Below, one piece after another: positions 1 through 5,874 of a DNA stretch of 8,360 nucleotides. Origin of the DNA: JBGOUV01 sp041477815 (GTDB lineage Bacteria > Acidobacteriota > Terriglobia > Bryobacterales > JACQDG01); assembly GCA_041477815.1 (NCBI GenBank), contig JBGOUV010000306.1, forward strand, positions 1 to 8,360, read 5' to 3'. The notes beneath the pieces are model-generated. The model was given only the letters and a program-made list of their open reading frames with translations. It was not told the DNA's origin and did no database searches. Both the position numbers and the translations under genes were made by a program. Each line of letters starts with the position of its first letter. The first letter of the stretch is position 1.

Positions 1-316
1 AGGCGAAGCTCGAGTAGTCGGCCAGGATGGGTGTTTGCCACTGCGCGATCTCCAGCGTGAGCGGCCCGCCGGCCAGGCTGCGGCAGGCCAGGCGCCACCC
101 GGCCGCAAGCTCCTGCGCCGTCAGGATCGCTTGCTGCTCCGGCGTCTCCGGCAGCGACCCTTCCAGCACCTTGACCCGGCATCCTCGGCACCGCCCGCGC
201 CCGCCGCAGGGAAACTCCACTCCGTGGGCGAAGAGTACATCCTGTAGAGATGTACCAAGCTCCACATCGAGGCTTTCCCCCGACGGCTGCAGCTCGATGC
301 GAAACCGCGGTTTCAC
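1..316 (-). CDS. N-terminus of a [2Fe-2S] ferredoxin-domain protein, probably a RamA/RACo-like corrinoid-protein reductive activator (partial)
   Basis: The reading frame opens at a GTG (316-314) and stays open to the left edge, giving 105 codons. It contains a plant-type [2Fe-2S] ferredoxin pattern: Cys37-x5-Cys43-x2-Cys46, with the fourth cysteine at Cys78, and the first part reads PCGGRGRCRGC. Proteins of the RamA/RACo (DUF4445) family begin with such a domain followed by an ATP-binding ASKHA-type domain, and they reduce inactive Co(II) corrinoid back to Co(I). Only the ferredoxin part is visible here. The GTG overlaps the TGA stop of the upstream DUF1638 gene as GTGA, which suggests translational coupling. 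No ATG fits better, and a weak GGAG lies about 11 nt upstream. Being in an operon with a corrinoid protein and a methyltransferase is the main reason for the activator call. A plain ferredoxin or another ferredoxin-domain redox protein remains possible because the C-terminus is missing. Confidence 0.8.
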   Translation of the reverse strand, partial: MKPRFRIELQPSGESLDVELGTSLQDVLFAHGVEFPCGGRGRCRGCRVKVLEGSLPETPEQQAILTAQELAAGWRLACRSLAGGPLTLEIAQWQTPILADYSSFA

Positions 317-1074
317 GGCGTGGCCGGCTCCGATCCGATGATCTCCTCGTTGTGACGGGCCACGACCCGCCACCCCGGAGGCACGACCAGGAACTCCTTT
401 TCATCCCATGGGCCGTTGACCAGACGCTCGAGCAGCGACAGATCGCCCTGCACCTTCTCGAACTTCCAGCCGCGCCGGGCCGCCTCTTCCCGCGCCTGCC
501 GCTCGAAGCGGTCGTCCGGCTCCACGCCCATCTCGATAAAGGTCAACTGCTGGTAGTTACGCCGGCAGTCGCCTAACTGTTCGTAGACGTACCGCGCGTT
601 CTCCTCGCCGTAGCGTTCCACCAGTTGCTCGTAGGTATAAACCATGCCTTTACGGTTCTGGATGGAGAGCGGGTGCAGTTGCGCCAGGTTTCCGCCGCGC
701 TCGATCCACCCGGTGGTCCGGAAATAAACGCCCGGGTGGCTCTGAAAGTAATCGAGGTAGCGCTCCTTGGCGCCGAGAAACAGCGTGATGCAGTCGTGGG
801 CGCGCGGCAGCACCACCGGAATCGAGCGGGCGGTCAGGCCCGCCAACCCGTTGCCGCACAGCCCATAGCCGAAGAGCGCCGCCTCGTAGCGAGATTCATC
901 CGTGCGATCGAGCGCCTCTTGCAGGCGGCTCCCCATGCCCACGGCCCCGATGTCGTGAAGGCCCTTCGACAGGAATTCGATGTCGATCCGGTGAGGCGAG
1001 CGCGCCACTGCCGCGCACATTTCGCGGTAGAAGATCTCGCAACTGATGAGCTTCAGGCGCATCGCTGGCACCAT
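313..1074 (-). CDS. DUF1638 domain protein of the corrinoid methyltransferase operon
   Basis: The protein is 253 residues long and spans one DUF1638 domain. Recognisable conserved blocks are FGYGLCGNGLAGL (about 68-80), PRAHDCITLFLGAKERY (about 90-106) and PGVYFRTTGW (114-123). The cysteines and histidine in these blocks (Cys73, His93, Cys95) could bind a metal or cofactor, but that is inference. The biochemical function of DUF1638 is not established to my knowledge; the family recurs beside corrinoid proteins and their methyltransferases and activators, as it does here. The start ATG at 1074 lies one base after the TAA of the methyltransferase gene and 5 nt after a GGGAG (1084-1080) inside that gene's last codons. 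An alternative ATG at 1062 would begin closer to the usual family N-terminus (MRLKLI) but lacks a clear ribosome binding site. No signal peptide or membrane segment is seen, so it is probably cytoplasmic. Its stop overlaps the next start. Confidence 0.85.
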   Translation of the reverse strand: MVPAMRLKLISCEIFYREMCAAVARSPHRIDIEFLSKGLHDIGAVGMGSRLQEALDRTDESRYEAALFGYGLCGNGLAGLTARSIPVVLPRAHDCITLFLGAKERYLDYFQSHPGVYFRTTGWIERGGNLAQLHPLSIQNRKGMVYTYEQLVERYGEENARYVYEQLGDCRRNYQQLTFIEMGVEPDDRFERQAREEAARRGWKFEKVQGDLSLLERLVNGPWDEKEFLVVPPGWRVVARHNEEIIGSEPATP

Positions 1075-1075
1075 T

Positions 1076-1957
1076 TTAACTCCCGGCCGAAATCGCTCTT
1101 TTCACCGCCTGGATGAATTCCGGCCCCGTGCCGCAACAGCCGCCCAGGAAACCGGCGCCCGCTTCGACCAGGGCGGGCGCGTAGCCGGCAAATTCTGCCG
1201 CCGTCATGGCGTAGACGGCGCGTCCTTCGAGGAGCTGGGGAAGGCCCGCATTGGGCTTGATCCAGATCGGCCGATCGGTGGCGGCGCGGAGACGCCGGCA
1301 GATCGAAACGTAGCCGGCAATGCCACACCCGCAATTGGCGCCGATCACATCGGAGCCGGCGGCGGTCAATGCCTCCGCCGCCTGCTCGGGTGTGGCCCCC
1401 GTCATGGTCCGATCCTTGTTCCGGCCGGTATCGAACACCATGGATGCGACCACCGGCAACCCGGTCTCCCGCGCCGCAGCGATGGCGAGCGCGGCTTCGG
1501 CCAGATCCGACATGGTCTCAATCAGCAAGGCATCGGCCCCGCCCTCGGCCAGGGCTTGCGCCTGCTCCCGGAAGGCCTCGCGGAGCATCTCCGCGGTGAT
1601 TTCACCCGCCACCAACATCTTGCCGCTGGGGCCCATCGACGCGAATACATAGGCCCGGCCCGCCGCTGCCTGGCGCGAGATCGCTGCGCCGGTGCGGTTG
1701 ATTTCGACTGTTTTTTCCGCCCAGCCGTAATCCGCCAGCGCGATACGGTTGGCCCGAAACGTATTGGTCAGGAGGATGCGACTCCCGGCCTGCACGTAGC
1801 TTCGCGCTACCTCCTCAACTCGATCCGGGCAGGTCAGATTCCACGCGTCCGGGCATTCCCCTGCCGCCAGCCCGCGCGCTTGCAACTCGGTGCCCCAAGC
1901 CCCGTCGGTCACCGCCGGACCGTCTGCGAGCAGTTGCTGAATGAGAGGATGGATCAC
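1076..1957 (-). CDS. Homocysteine S-methyltransferase family protein (stand-alone MetH N-terminal-like, zinc-dependent)
   Basis: The 293-residue protein is a single S-methyltransferase barrel, the size of the homocysteine-binding module of cobalamin-dependent methionine synthase. Visible landmarks are the N-terminal DGAWGTELQARGL (18-30), TNTF (64-67), and the zinc-ligand cysteines Cys209 in GANCG and Cys274-Cys275 in GGCCGT. In the family, zinc activates a thiol, classically homocysteine, which takes a methyl group from methylcobalamin or another donor. With the corrinoid protein encoded 6 nt upstream, the likely job is methyl transfer between that protein's corrinoid and a thiol, possibly making methionine as a split methionine synthase. 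No cobalamin-binding, folate-binding or AdoMet-reactivation domain is fused to it. The GTG start (1957-1955) gives the normal family N-terminus, and a weak CGGAG sits upstream inside the preceding gene. The exact thiol substrate cannot be read from the sequence. Confidence 0.9.
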   Translation of the reverse strand: MIHPLIQQLLADGPAVTDGAWGTELQARGLAAGECPDAWNLTCPDRVEEVARSYVQAGSRILLTNTFRANRIALADYGWAEKTVEINRTGAAISRQAAAGRAYVFASMGPSGKMLVAGEITAEMLREAFREQAQALAEGGADALLIETMSDLAEAALAIAAARETGLPVVASMVFDTGRNKDRTMTGATPEQAAEALTAAGSDVIGANCGCGIAGYVSICRRLRAATDRPIWIKPNAGLPQLLEGRAVYAMTAAEFAGYAPALVEAGAGFLGGCCGTGPEFIQAVKRAISAGS

Positions 1958-1963
1958 GGCCGG

Positions 1964-2605
1964 TCACGCTCCGCGAGCCACCAACCGCCGCGCCAGCGCG
2001 ACGGCCCCCGTAGCGCTCGAAGCGTAACCGTCCGCCCCGATTTCTGTCGCGAATTGCTCGGTGACCGGAGCGCCGCCTACCAGCACGTGCACCGCCTGGC
2101 GCACCCCCGCCGTTTCGAGCGCCTTGATCGTAGTCCGCATGGCCGGCATGGTGACGGTCAGCAACGCGGAAAGACACACGAAGTCGGCCTTTTTCTCCTG
2201 GACCGCCGCGACGAATTTTTCCGGAGTCACATCCGCGCCCAGATCGATGACCTCGAAGCCGCCGCCTTCGAGCATCGAAGCCACCAGGTTCTTGCCAATA
2301 TCGTGCAGGTCTCCCTTGACCGTGCCGATGGCCACGCGGCCCACGGGCTGGGCCCCACGCGCGGCCAGCAGCGGCCGGATCAGCTCCAGTGCCCCCTTCA
2401 TGGCTCGCGCCGCCAGCAGCAGATCCGGGACGAAGTATTCCTCGCATTCGAAGCGCCGCCCCGCCTCGTCCATGGCGGGAATCATGTACTTCGTCACCAC
2501 TTCCACCGGGTCGGTATTCTGCGCCAGAGCCTCTTTGGTGAGGGCAACCGCCGCCTTGTTGTCGCCGTTCAGGATCGCATCATGCAGTGCTTTGAGGTCA
2601 GACAC
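1964..2605 (-). CDS. Methyltransferase cognate corrinoid (B12-binding) protein, MtaC/MtbC-like
   Basis: This 213-residue protein has the two-part layout of small corrinoid proteins. A helical cap covers roughly residues 1-85 (including IPAMDEAGRRFECEEYFVPDLL), and a Rossmann-type B12-binding domain covers about 87-210. The signature GDLHDIGKN (98-106) supplies His101, the expected lower axial ligand of cobalt. SALLT (146-150) and VGGAPVT (176-182) complete the nucleotide-tail site. Such proteins shuttle a methyl group between a donor-specific methyltransferase and an acceptor methyltransferase. The length is normal for the family and no interruption is seen. The start is a GTG (2605-2603) preceded by GGGAGGT at a spacing of 8 nt. 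It is the first gene of the operon, followed after 6 nt by the thiol methyltransferase. It is cytoplasmic by lack of any export signal. Which methyl donor charges it is not evident. Confidence 0.93.
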   Translation of the reverse strand: MSDLKALHDAILNGDNKAAVALTKEALAQNTDPVEVVTKYMIPAMDEAGRRFECEEYFVPDLLLAARAMKGALELIRPLLAARGAQPVGRVAIGTVKGDLHDIGKNLVASMLEGGGFEVIDLGADVTPEKFVAAVQEKKADFVCLSALLTVTMPAMRTTIKALETAGVRQAVHVLVGGAPVTEQFATEIGADGYASSATGAVALARRLVARGA

Positions 2606-2613
2606 AAGCTTCT

Positions 2614-2620
2614 ACCTCCC
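2614..2620 (-). promoter_or_regulatory. Ribosome binding site of the corrinoid-protein gene
   Basis: GGGAGGT on the minus strand lies 8 nt before the GTG at 2605. It fixes this GTG as the start of the operon's first gene. No convincing promoter hexamers or riboswitch could be picked out between here and the mannosidase remnant. Confidence 0.6.
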
Positions 2621-2649
2621 GTCCTGTCGCCAGATTCCCGGGGGCCTGC

Positions 2650-3180
2650 TCGATCCCCACCCCATGGAGTCTACCAGATGGGCCCGGCAGGAGGTTAGGG
2701 GGCCCAAGCTTGACTTGCCTGGAACCTGAACGAAGTGCAAAATGGTCCCTTCTTCATTGTCGGCCAATTTCCGGTTGACGAGAACAACGTTCGGCTGTTC
2801 CACCTGCAGGAAGCTAACCCCGGCTCCAATTCCCGCCGTTGCTCAGTGCGTAGCGGAAGCTGAAGTCGCCGCCTTGCCCCGCGACGTATTTGTCCTCCCA
2901 GTAGTTGTTCGTGACGAGAAAATCGTGCCCTTGCAGCGCCCAAAGTCCAGCGGCCAGGTTCCGCGCACCATATCGCTCAGGGTGACCAGCGTGACATCGG
3001 GGCACAATCGCAGCCGTCACGTCGCCCTGCCGGACTGATACCCAGCCCTCGACGCTGAACCATTCTCTTGCCAGCGCCGGGCAGTGGGCCCTGGATCGGA
3101 TCCACGAAGCCGTTCCGAATTTCGTATCGAAACTGGGGCCGGTTTATCGCCGAATATCTACTGGCTGTCGACCGGAAAGG
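2650..3180 (-). pseudogene. Decayed C-terminal fragment of a GH38 alpha-mannosidase-like gene
   Basis: No frame is open throughout, but consecutive pieces in alternating minus-strand frames read as one glycoside hydrolase family 38-like C-terminal region. In order: RYEIRNGFVDPIQGPLPGAG (about 3127-3068); EWFSVEGWVSVRQGDVTAA (about 3065-3008); DVTLVTLSDMVRGTWPLDFG (about 2998-2939); VTNNYWEDKYVAGQGGDF (about 2915-2862), continuing to NGGNWSRG before a TAG at 2816-2814; then SFLQVEQPNVVLVNRKLA (about 2812-2760) and EGTILHFVQVPGK. Frame changes fall near 3066, 3000, 2917 and 2816. The piece joining NWS to SFLQVEQ looks shorter than in intact relatives as I remember them, suggesting a small internal deletion. 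The catalytic N-terminal part is absent. Intact relatives cleave alpha-mannosides; this copy cannot encode a working enzyme. Family assignment is from remembered motifs; the coding origin is strongly supported by the collinear pieces. Confidence 0.75.
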
Positions 3181-3201
3181 CAAAACGGAAATCTCGCGCT
3201 A

Positions 3202-3279
3202 GTCTAATACGACTAATATGACTAATTAGAGTGTGTTATGCGGATTTTCTTGATATGCGGTATATGCGGTTTCATGCGG
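3202..3279. repeat. AT-rich short-repeat patch: three 9-bp units followed by four ATGCGG units
   Basis: Three adjacent 9-bp units with the core GWCTAAT begin at 3202, 3211 and 3220. They are followed by ATGCGG at 3238, 3255, 3264 and 3274, spaced 17, 9 and 10 bp. The patch is markedly AT-richer than its surroundings and lies between the mannosidase remnant and a stem-loop element. It is non-coding as far as can be seen. It may be a degenerate intergenic tandem repeat or a protein-binding array. Confidence 0.7.
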
Positions 3280-3350
3280 TTTACGACTACGAATCGCCTG
3301 GAAGGGCCAAGCGCCGGTCTGAACAGTCGGGCGCGAGAACGGTCACCGAG

Positions 3351-3422
3351 ACCGAGTTTCGGCCTTGCACCTGAACCACAACCTGCGCGGGCTCCGCCGG
3401 GTGTGGGTAGCCGAAACTCGGT
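3351..3422. repeat. Stem-loop element with a perfect 13-bp outer stem
   Basis: ACCGAGTTTCGGC (3351-3363) is the exact reverse complement of 3410-3422. The 46-nt interior can fold further: GCGG (3387-3390) pairs with CCGC (3394-3397), and CCACA (3376-3380) pairs with TGTGG (3402-3406). ACCGAG is also directly repeated at 3345-3350 and 3351-3356. There is no T-run after either arm, so it does not look like a simple intrinsic terminator. Its right arm is part of the longer repeat at 3408-3441. A palindromic mobile or REP-like element, or a structured RNA, are the options. Confidence 0.65.
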
Positions 3423-3441
3423 GAGGTCCTGGAATCAGTAG
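3408..3441 (+). repeat. Left copy of a 34-bp inverted repeat
   Basis: Its reverse complement matches 5672-5705 at 30 of 34 positions without gaps. The outer end begins TAGCCGAAAC in both copies when read inward. The pair encloses the DUF362 gene and the integrase remnant, as terminal inverted repeats would. No target-site duplication is evident outside the two ends. Confidence 0.7.
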
Positions 3442-3486
3442 ATTGCGATCGCGAGCCGATGGTCTTTCCGGACGATGTTACTCCAT

Positions 3487-3500
3487 GTCACGTTCGTGAC
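3487..3500. promoter_or_regulatory. Palindrome GTCACGTTCGTGAC, possible operator
   Basis: Two perfect 6-bp arms are separated by TT. It lies 22 bp upstream of the proposed -35 element of the DUF362 gene, a position suited to a dimeric activator or repressor. No regulator gene is nearby, so the role is inference only. Confidence 0.3.
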
Positions 3501-3522
3501 GCTCTGCCTGCCACCTCTTGCC

Positions 3523-3552
3523 TTGAGAGCTTACGACCTTCAAGTGTAAGAT
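3523..3552 (+). promoter_or_regulatory. Putative promoter giving a leaderless DUF362 mRNA
   Basis: TTGAGA (3523-3528) and TAAGAT (3547-3552) are separated by 18 bp. The -10-like hexamer ends 6 bp before the ATG at 3559, so transcription would start at or next to the start codon. No ribosome binding site is suitably placed: the only purine run, GGGAG, ends one base before the ATG. The TAnnnT-N6-ATG arrangement is typical of leaderless genes. Confidence 0.45.
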
Positions 3553-3558
3553 GGGAGC

Positions 3559-5169
3559 ATGCGAAACATCAACCGTCGGGAGTTTCTGGTTGCTTCAGCC
3601 CCGGCCGTAGCAGCCGCCCGCCTGGGCGCGGCCGACACCGGCAAGTCCCGTGTGGGTTTGGTCGCGTCCGCCCACAACCGCCTGCCCCGCCCGGCCTCCG
3701 CCGAAGATCCTCTGGATTACCCGCGGGTGCGGGACTTAGTGTGGAAGGCCATCGAGTATGGACGGCCGCGCGCCGGAAGCCTGGAGGCCAAGATCCGGCC
3801 CGGTAGCTGGGTGGTGATCAAGCCGAACACTGTAAGTCTGCTGACCAGGCACGCCTATCGCACCGGGGATGTGACCGATTTGCGTGTGATCCGGGCCGTA
3901 GTGGAATACGTGGCGCGAAAGTCGCGGGCGGCGCGCATCACGGTGGCCGAGGGAGGCAGCTATCGCGGCTTCCACGACCCGGCCACCGATACCGTACTGC
4001 GACAGAACGGTGTACACATCGACGCCCTGACCTGTAACTGGGAGAAAGAATTTCCCGGCATGGAGGGCGCGACGCTGGGGGGTGTGATACGGGAGTTCAG
4101 CGCTCAGTTCCCGGGCAAAAAATTCGACTACGTGGATCTGAGCTATGACGCCGTGCGCGATGCCTCCGGCGAATTCAAGCGCCTCGAGGTGCCGCGAACC
4201 CCCCGGGGGGTGGGCGCCTTCGGCCTGCGGCCGGACTATTTCGTCACCAACACGATTCGCAATTGCGACTCTCTGATCAGCGTGCCGGTGGCGAAGGTAC
4301 ACGCGGATTGCGGCATCACGGCGTGTTTGAAGAACTATGTGGGCACCGCGCCCCGCCAGATCTATGCGGACCCCAAGGGCTTTTCCAACACGCGACTACA
4401 CCGGGAGCACACCGTGGAAGGCCGGATCGACGGTTTCATCGTGGACTTGGCCTCATTTCATCCCCCCGACTACAACGTGGTAGACGGCATCCGGGGGCTG
4501 CAGTATGCGGAGCACAACAACGGCCGCGCCGGCCAGACGGTGCAACGCAACCTCATCCTGGCGGGGGAGGACACCGTGGCCGCCGACACCCTGGTGGCTT
4601 ATCTGCTGGGCTACAGCACTTGGGATATGGAGTTCCTGCACATGGCCGCCCAGCGCGACCTGGGAACGATGGACATGAACAAGATCGAGGCGGTTGGCGA
4701 CGAACCCGACCGCTTCCGAAAAACGTGGGGAAAGACCAGGGGTTGGCATGGCCGGTGTAACCGGGAATGGCGGGTAAGCGGTGATCCGGCTGCGAATTTG
4801 GCGGCCTGGGCGCGCTATACGGCGCCGACCGACACGCTGAACTTCTCGAAGCCGGCAGGCAAGGTGGTCCCCGGAACCACTTACAGCGCGGCAGTGCGCG
4901 TCGAGGCCGACGGTCACCGTAGGGCCTTCTTGTGGGTCGGTACTCAAGGGCGCGTCACCGCCCTGTTGAACGGCGAGACGGTAATGCAGGAAGAAAACCT
5001 CACCCGGTACCGTGTGGGGCAGTTTCAGCAGCCGGTCGAGTTGCGCTCGGGAGAAAACCAGCTCGTCTTCCGGGTGGAGGCGGCTTCTGACCAAGCCGGG
5101 TTAAGCGCCTTGCTGGTAGGGCCCCGTAACGACGGCGACACGGTGGAAGGCATTCGCTGGCTGGGTTGA
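3559..5169 (+). CDS. Tat-exported DUF362 domain protein with C-terminal beta-rich domain
   Basis: The 536-residue protein opens with a twin-arginine-type leader: NRREFL at 5-10, then an Ala-rich stretch to about residue 25. The DUF362 region spans roughly 83-380. It includes WVVIKPN (84-90), VAEGGSYRGFHDP (129-141), the hallmark PVAKVHADCGITACLKNYVG (243-262) and VVDGIRGLQ (307-315). DUF362 has no settled biochemical role that I know of; some members are fused to ferredoxin domains, but none is seen here. After about residue 405 comes an extra region of alternating strands, with LLNGETVMQE (469-478) and LRSGENQLVFRVEA (495-508). It resembles the beta-sandwich/carbohydrate-binding modules attached to secreted acidobacterial enzymes, which suggests a periplasmic or surface site. 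The ATG at 3559 is the first in frame and gives the Tat leader. The stop is at 5167-5169. The gene stands alone, enclosed by a 34-bp inverted repeat pair. Confidence 0.85.
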   Translation: MRNINRREFLVASAPAVAAARLGAADTGKSRVGLVASAHNRLPRPASAEDPLDYPRVRDLVWKAIEYGRPRAGSLEAKIRPGSWVVIKPNTVSLLTRHAYRTGDVTDLRVIRAVVEYVARKSRAARITVAEGGSYRGFHDPATDTVLRQNGVHIDALTCNWEKEFPGMEGATLGGVIREFSAQFPGKKFDYVDLSYDAVRDASGEFKRLEVPRTPRGVGAFGLRPDYFVTNTIRNCDSLISVPVAKVHADCGITACLKNYVGTAPRQIYADPKGFSNTRLHREHTVEGRIDGFIVDLASFHPPDYNVVDGIRGLQYAEHNNGRAGQTVQRNLILAGEDTVAADTLVAYLLGYSTWDMEFLHMAAQRDLGTMDMNKIEAVGDEPDRFRKTWGKTRGWHGRCNREWRVSGDPAANLAAWARYTAPTDTLNFSKPAGKVVPGTTYSAAVRVEADGHRRAFLWVGTQGRVTALLNGETVMQEENLTRYRVGQFQQPVELRSGENQLVFRVEAASDQAGLSALLVGPRNDGDTVEGIRWLG

Positions 5170-5250
5170 CGGCCGCACCAAGCACCGCCCCGCGGGCCAA
5201 GCGAGGCCGGCCGCTCACGGAATTACCCACAGCAGCACCAACGGGGGGAC

Positions 5251-5640
5251 TCTTGGGGGCTCCCCAGTCCAGGTTCTCTTCCGCCAGGCGTCGGATCAGA
5301 CCTCGGATTTCCTCGTTGATCTTGGGTCGGCCGCCCCGCGGGCCAGATCGCCAACGCCAGTAGAGGCGAAACCCGGCCCGGTGGCAGCCAGCGATCGTCG
5401 CGGGCTTCACGACCAGGACATCGGCCCACCGGGATTACCGGTGATGGAGAATGGTCCCGAAGAACCAGTCGAGAGAGTTCAAAGGCGTGACGCGGTCGCT
5501 TGCGCTTGAGAACTGCGACCTGCTGCCGCAAAGCGAGAACTTCCAGCGCTAGTGTCGCCGCGACTGCGGAGGAACACGCCAACGGCGGCCAGGATGAAGA
5601 GGATGAATTAGGTCCTGAAACTGACCCTTGTAACATGGAG
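5251..5640 (-). pseudogene. Frameshifted N-terminal remnant of an integrase-type transposase
   Basis: Minus-strand pieces in different frames read in order as the start of an acidobacterial-type integrase core protein. They are FILFILAAVGVFLRSRGDT (about 5607-5550), LALEVLALRQQVAVLKRKRP (about 5550-5490), NSLDWFFGTILHH (about 5480-5441) and, after an in-frame TAA at 5437-5435, SRWADVLVVKPATIAG, AGFRLYWRWRS and GGRPKINEEIRGLIRRLAEE, ending at LDWGAPK near 5251. At least two frameshifts and one stop are present. The DDE catalytic core that should follow is missing, so the copy is dead. The sequence between here and the DUF362 stop (5170-5250) shows nothing recognisable. The right member of the inverted repeat pair lies about 30 bp upstream of its N-terminus. 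Confidence 0.75.
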
Positions 5641-5671
5641 TAACGCCGCCCGAACAACTCCCGACCGCAAA

Positions 5672-5705
5672 CTGCTGATTCCGGGACCTCACGAAGTTTC
5701 GGCTA
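5672..5705 (-). repeat. Right copy of a 34-bp inverted repeat
   Basis: This is the inverted counterpart of 3408-3441 with four substitutions. It sits just upstream of the integrase remnant, between it and the TonB-receptor promoter. Unlike the left copy it has no second arm, so the stem-loop seen on the left is not present here. Confidence 0.7.
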
Positions 5706-5817
5706 TGCACAGGCGCCGAACTCTCTAGCGGAAACCGCGCTGGCTCGCAAGTTCAAGCATGTAAGGGCATGCCATTACAGTCTTGGGACAGGAGCCAGAA
5801 TTTGGGTCTTGTTTTGC

Positions 5818-5846
5818 TTGATCTTGTAACGGACTTCGGTTAGAGT
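5818..5846 (+). promoter_or_regulatory. Candidate sigma-70-type promoter of the TonB-dependent receptor gene
   Basis: TTGATC (5818-5823) and TAGAGT (5841-5846) are 17 bp apart, each matching four of six consensus bases. Transcription would start near 5853, leaving a leader of about 68 nt. Between the inverted repeat (to 5705) and this site nothing recognisable was seen. Confidence 0.35.
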
Positions 5847-5874
5847 GTATCGAGAAGGTCGACGGGAGTCTTTA

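Noticed and set aside
1046..2698. Long plus-strand open frame of 550 codons opposite the corrinoid operon
   Set aside because: It is antisense to three clearly recognised genes, has low-complexity Arg/His-rich composition and no family motifs. It is a GC-rich shadow.
2606..2760. Possible cobalamin or SAM riboswitch ahead of the corrinoid operon
   Set aside because: GGGAATCTGG on the minus strand weakly recalls a cobalamin-riboswitch segment. No B12 box or supporting helices were found, and much of this stretch is mannosidase remnant.
3205..3220. Resemblance of TAATACGACT to a T7 phage promoter
   Set aside because: Only the first ten bases match, the rest diverges, and the local 9-bp repeat explains the string.
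3202..3279. CRISPR-like array
   Set aside because: The units are 6-9 bp with no 25-40 bp repeats or unique spacers, and no cas genes are present.
3238..3441. 67-codon plus-strand open frame across the repeat patch and stem-loop
   Set aside because: It is made of repeats and palindromic sequence, lacks a ribosome binding site and has no recognisable protein features.
5170..5230. Intrinsic terminator after the DUF362 gene
   Set aside because: Only a short GC-rich imperfect hairpin is possible and no T-run follows.
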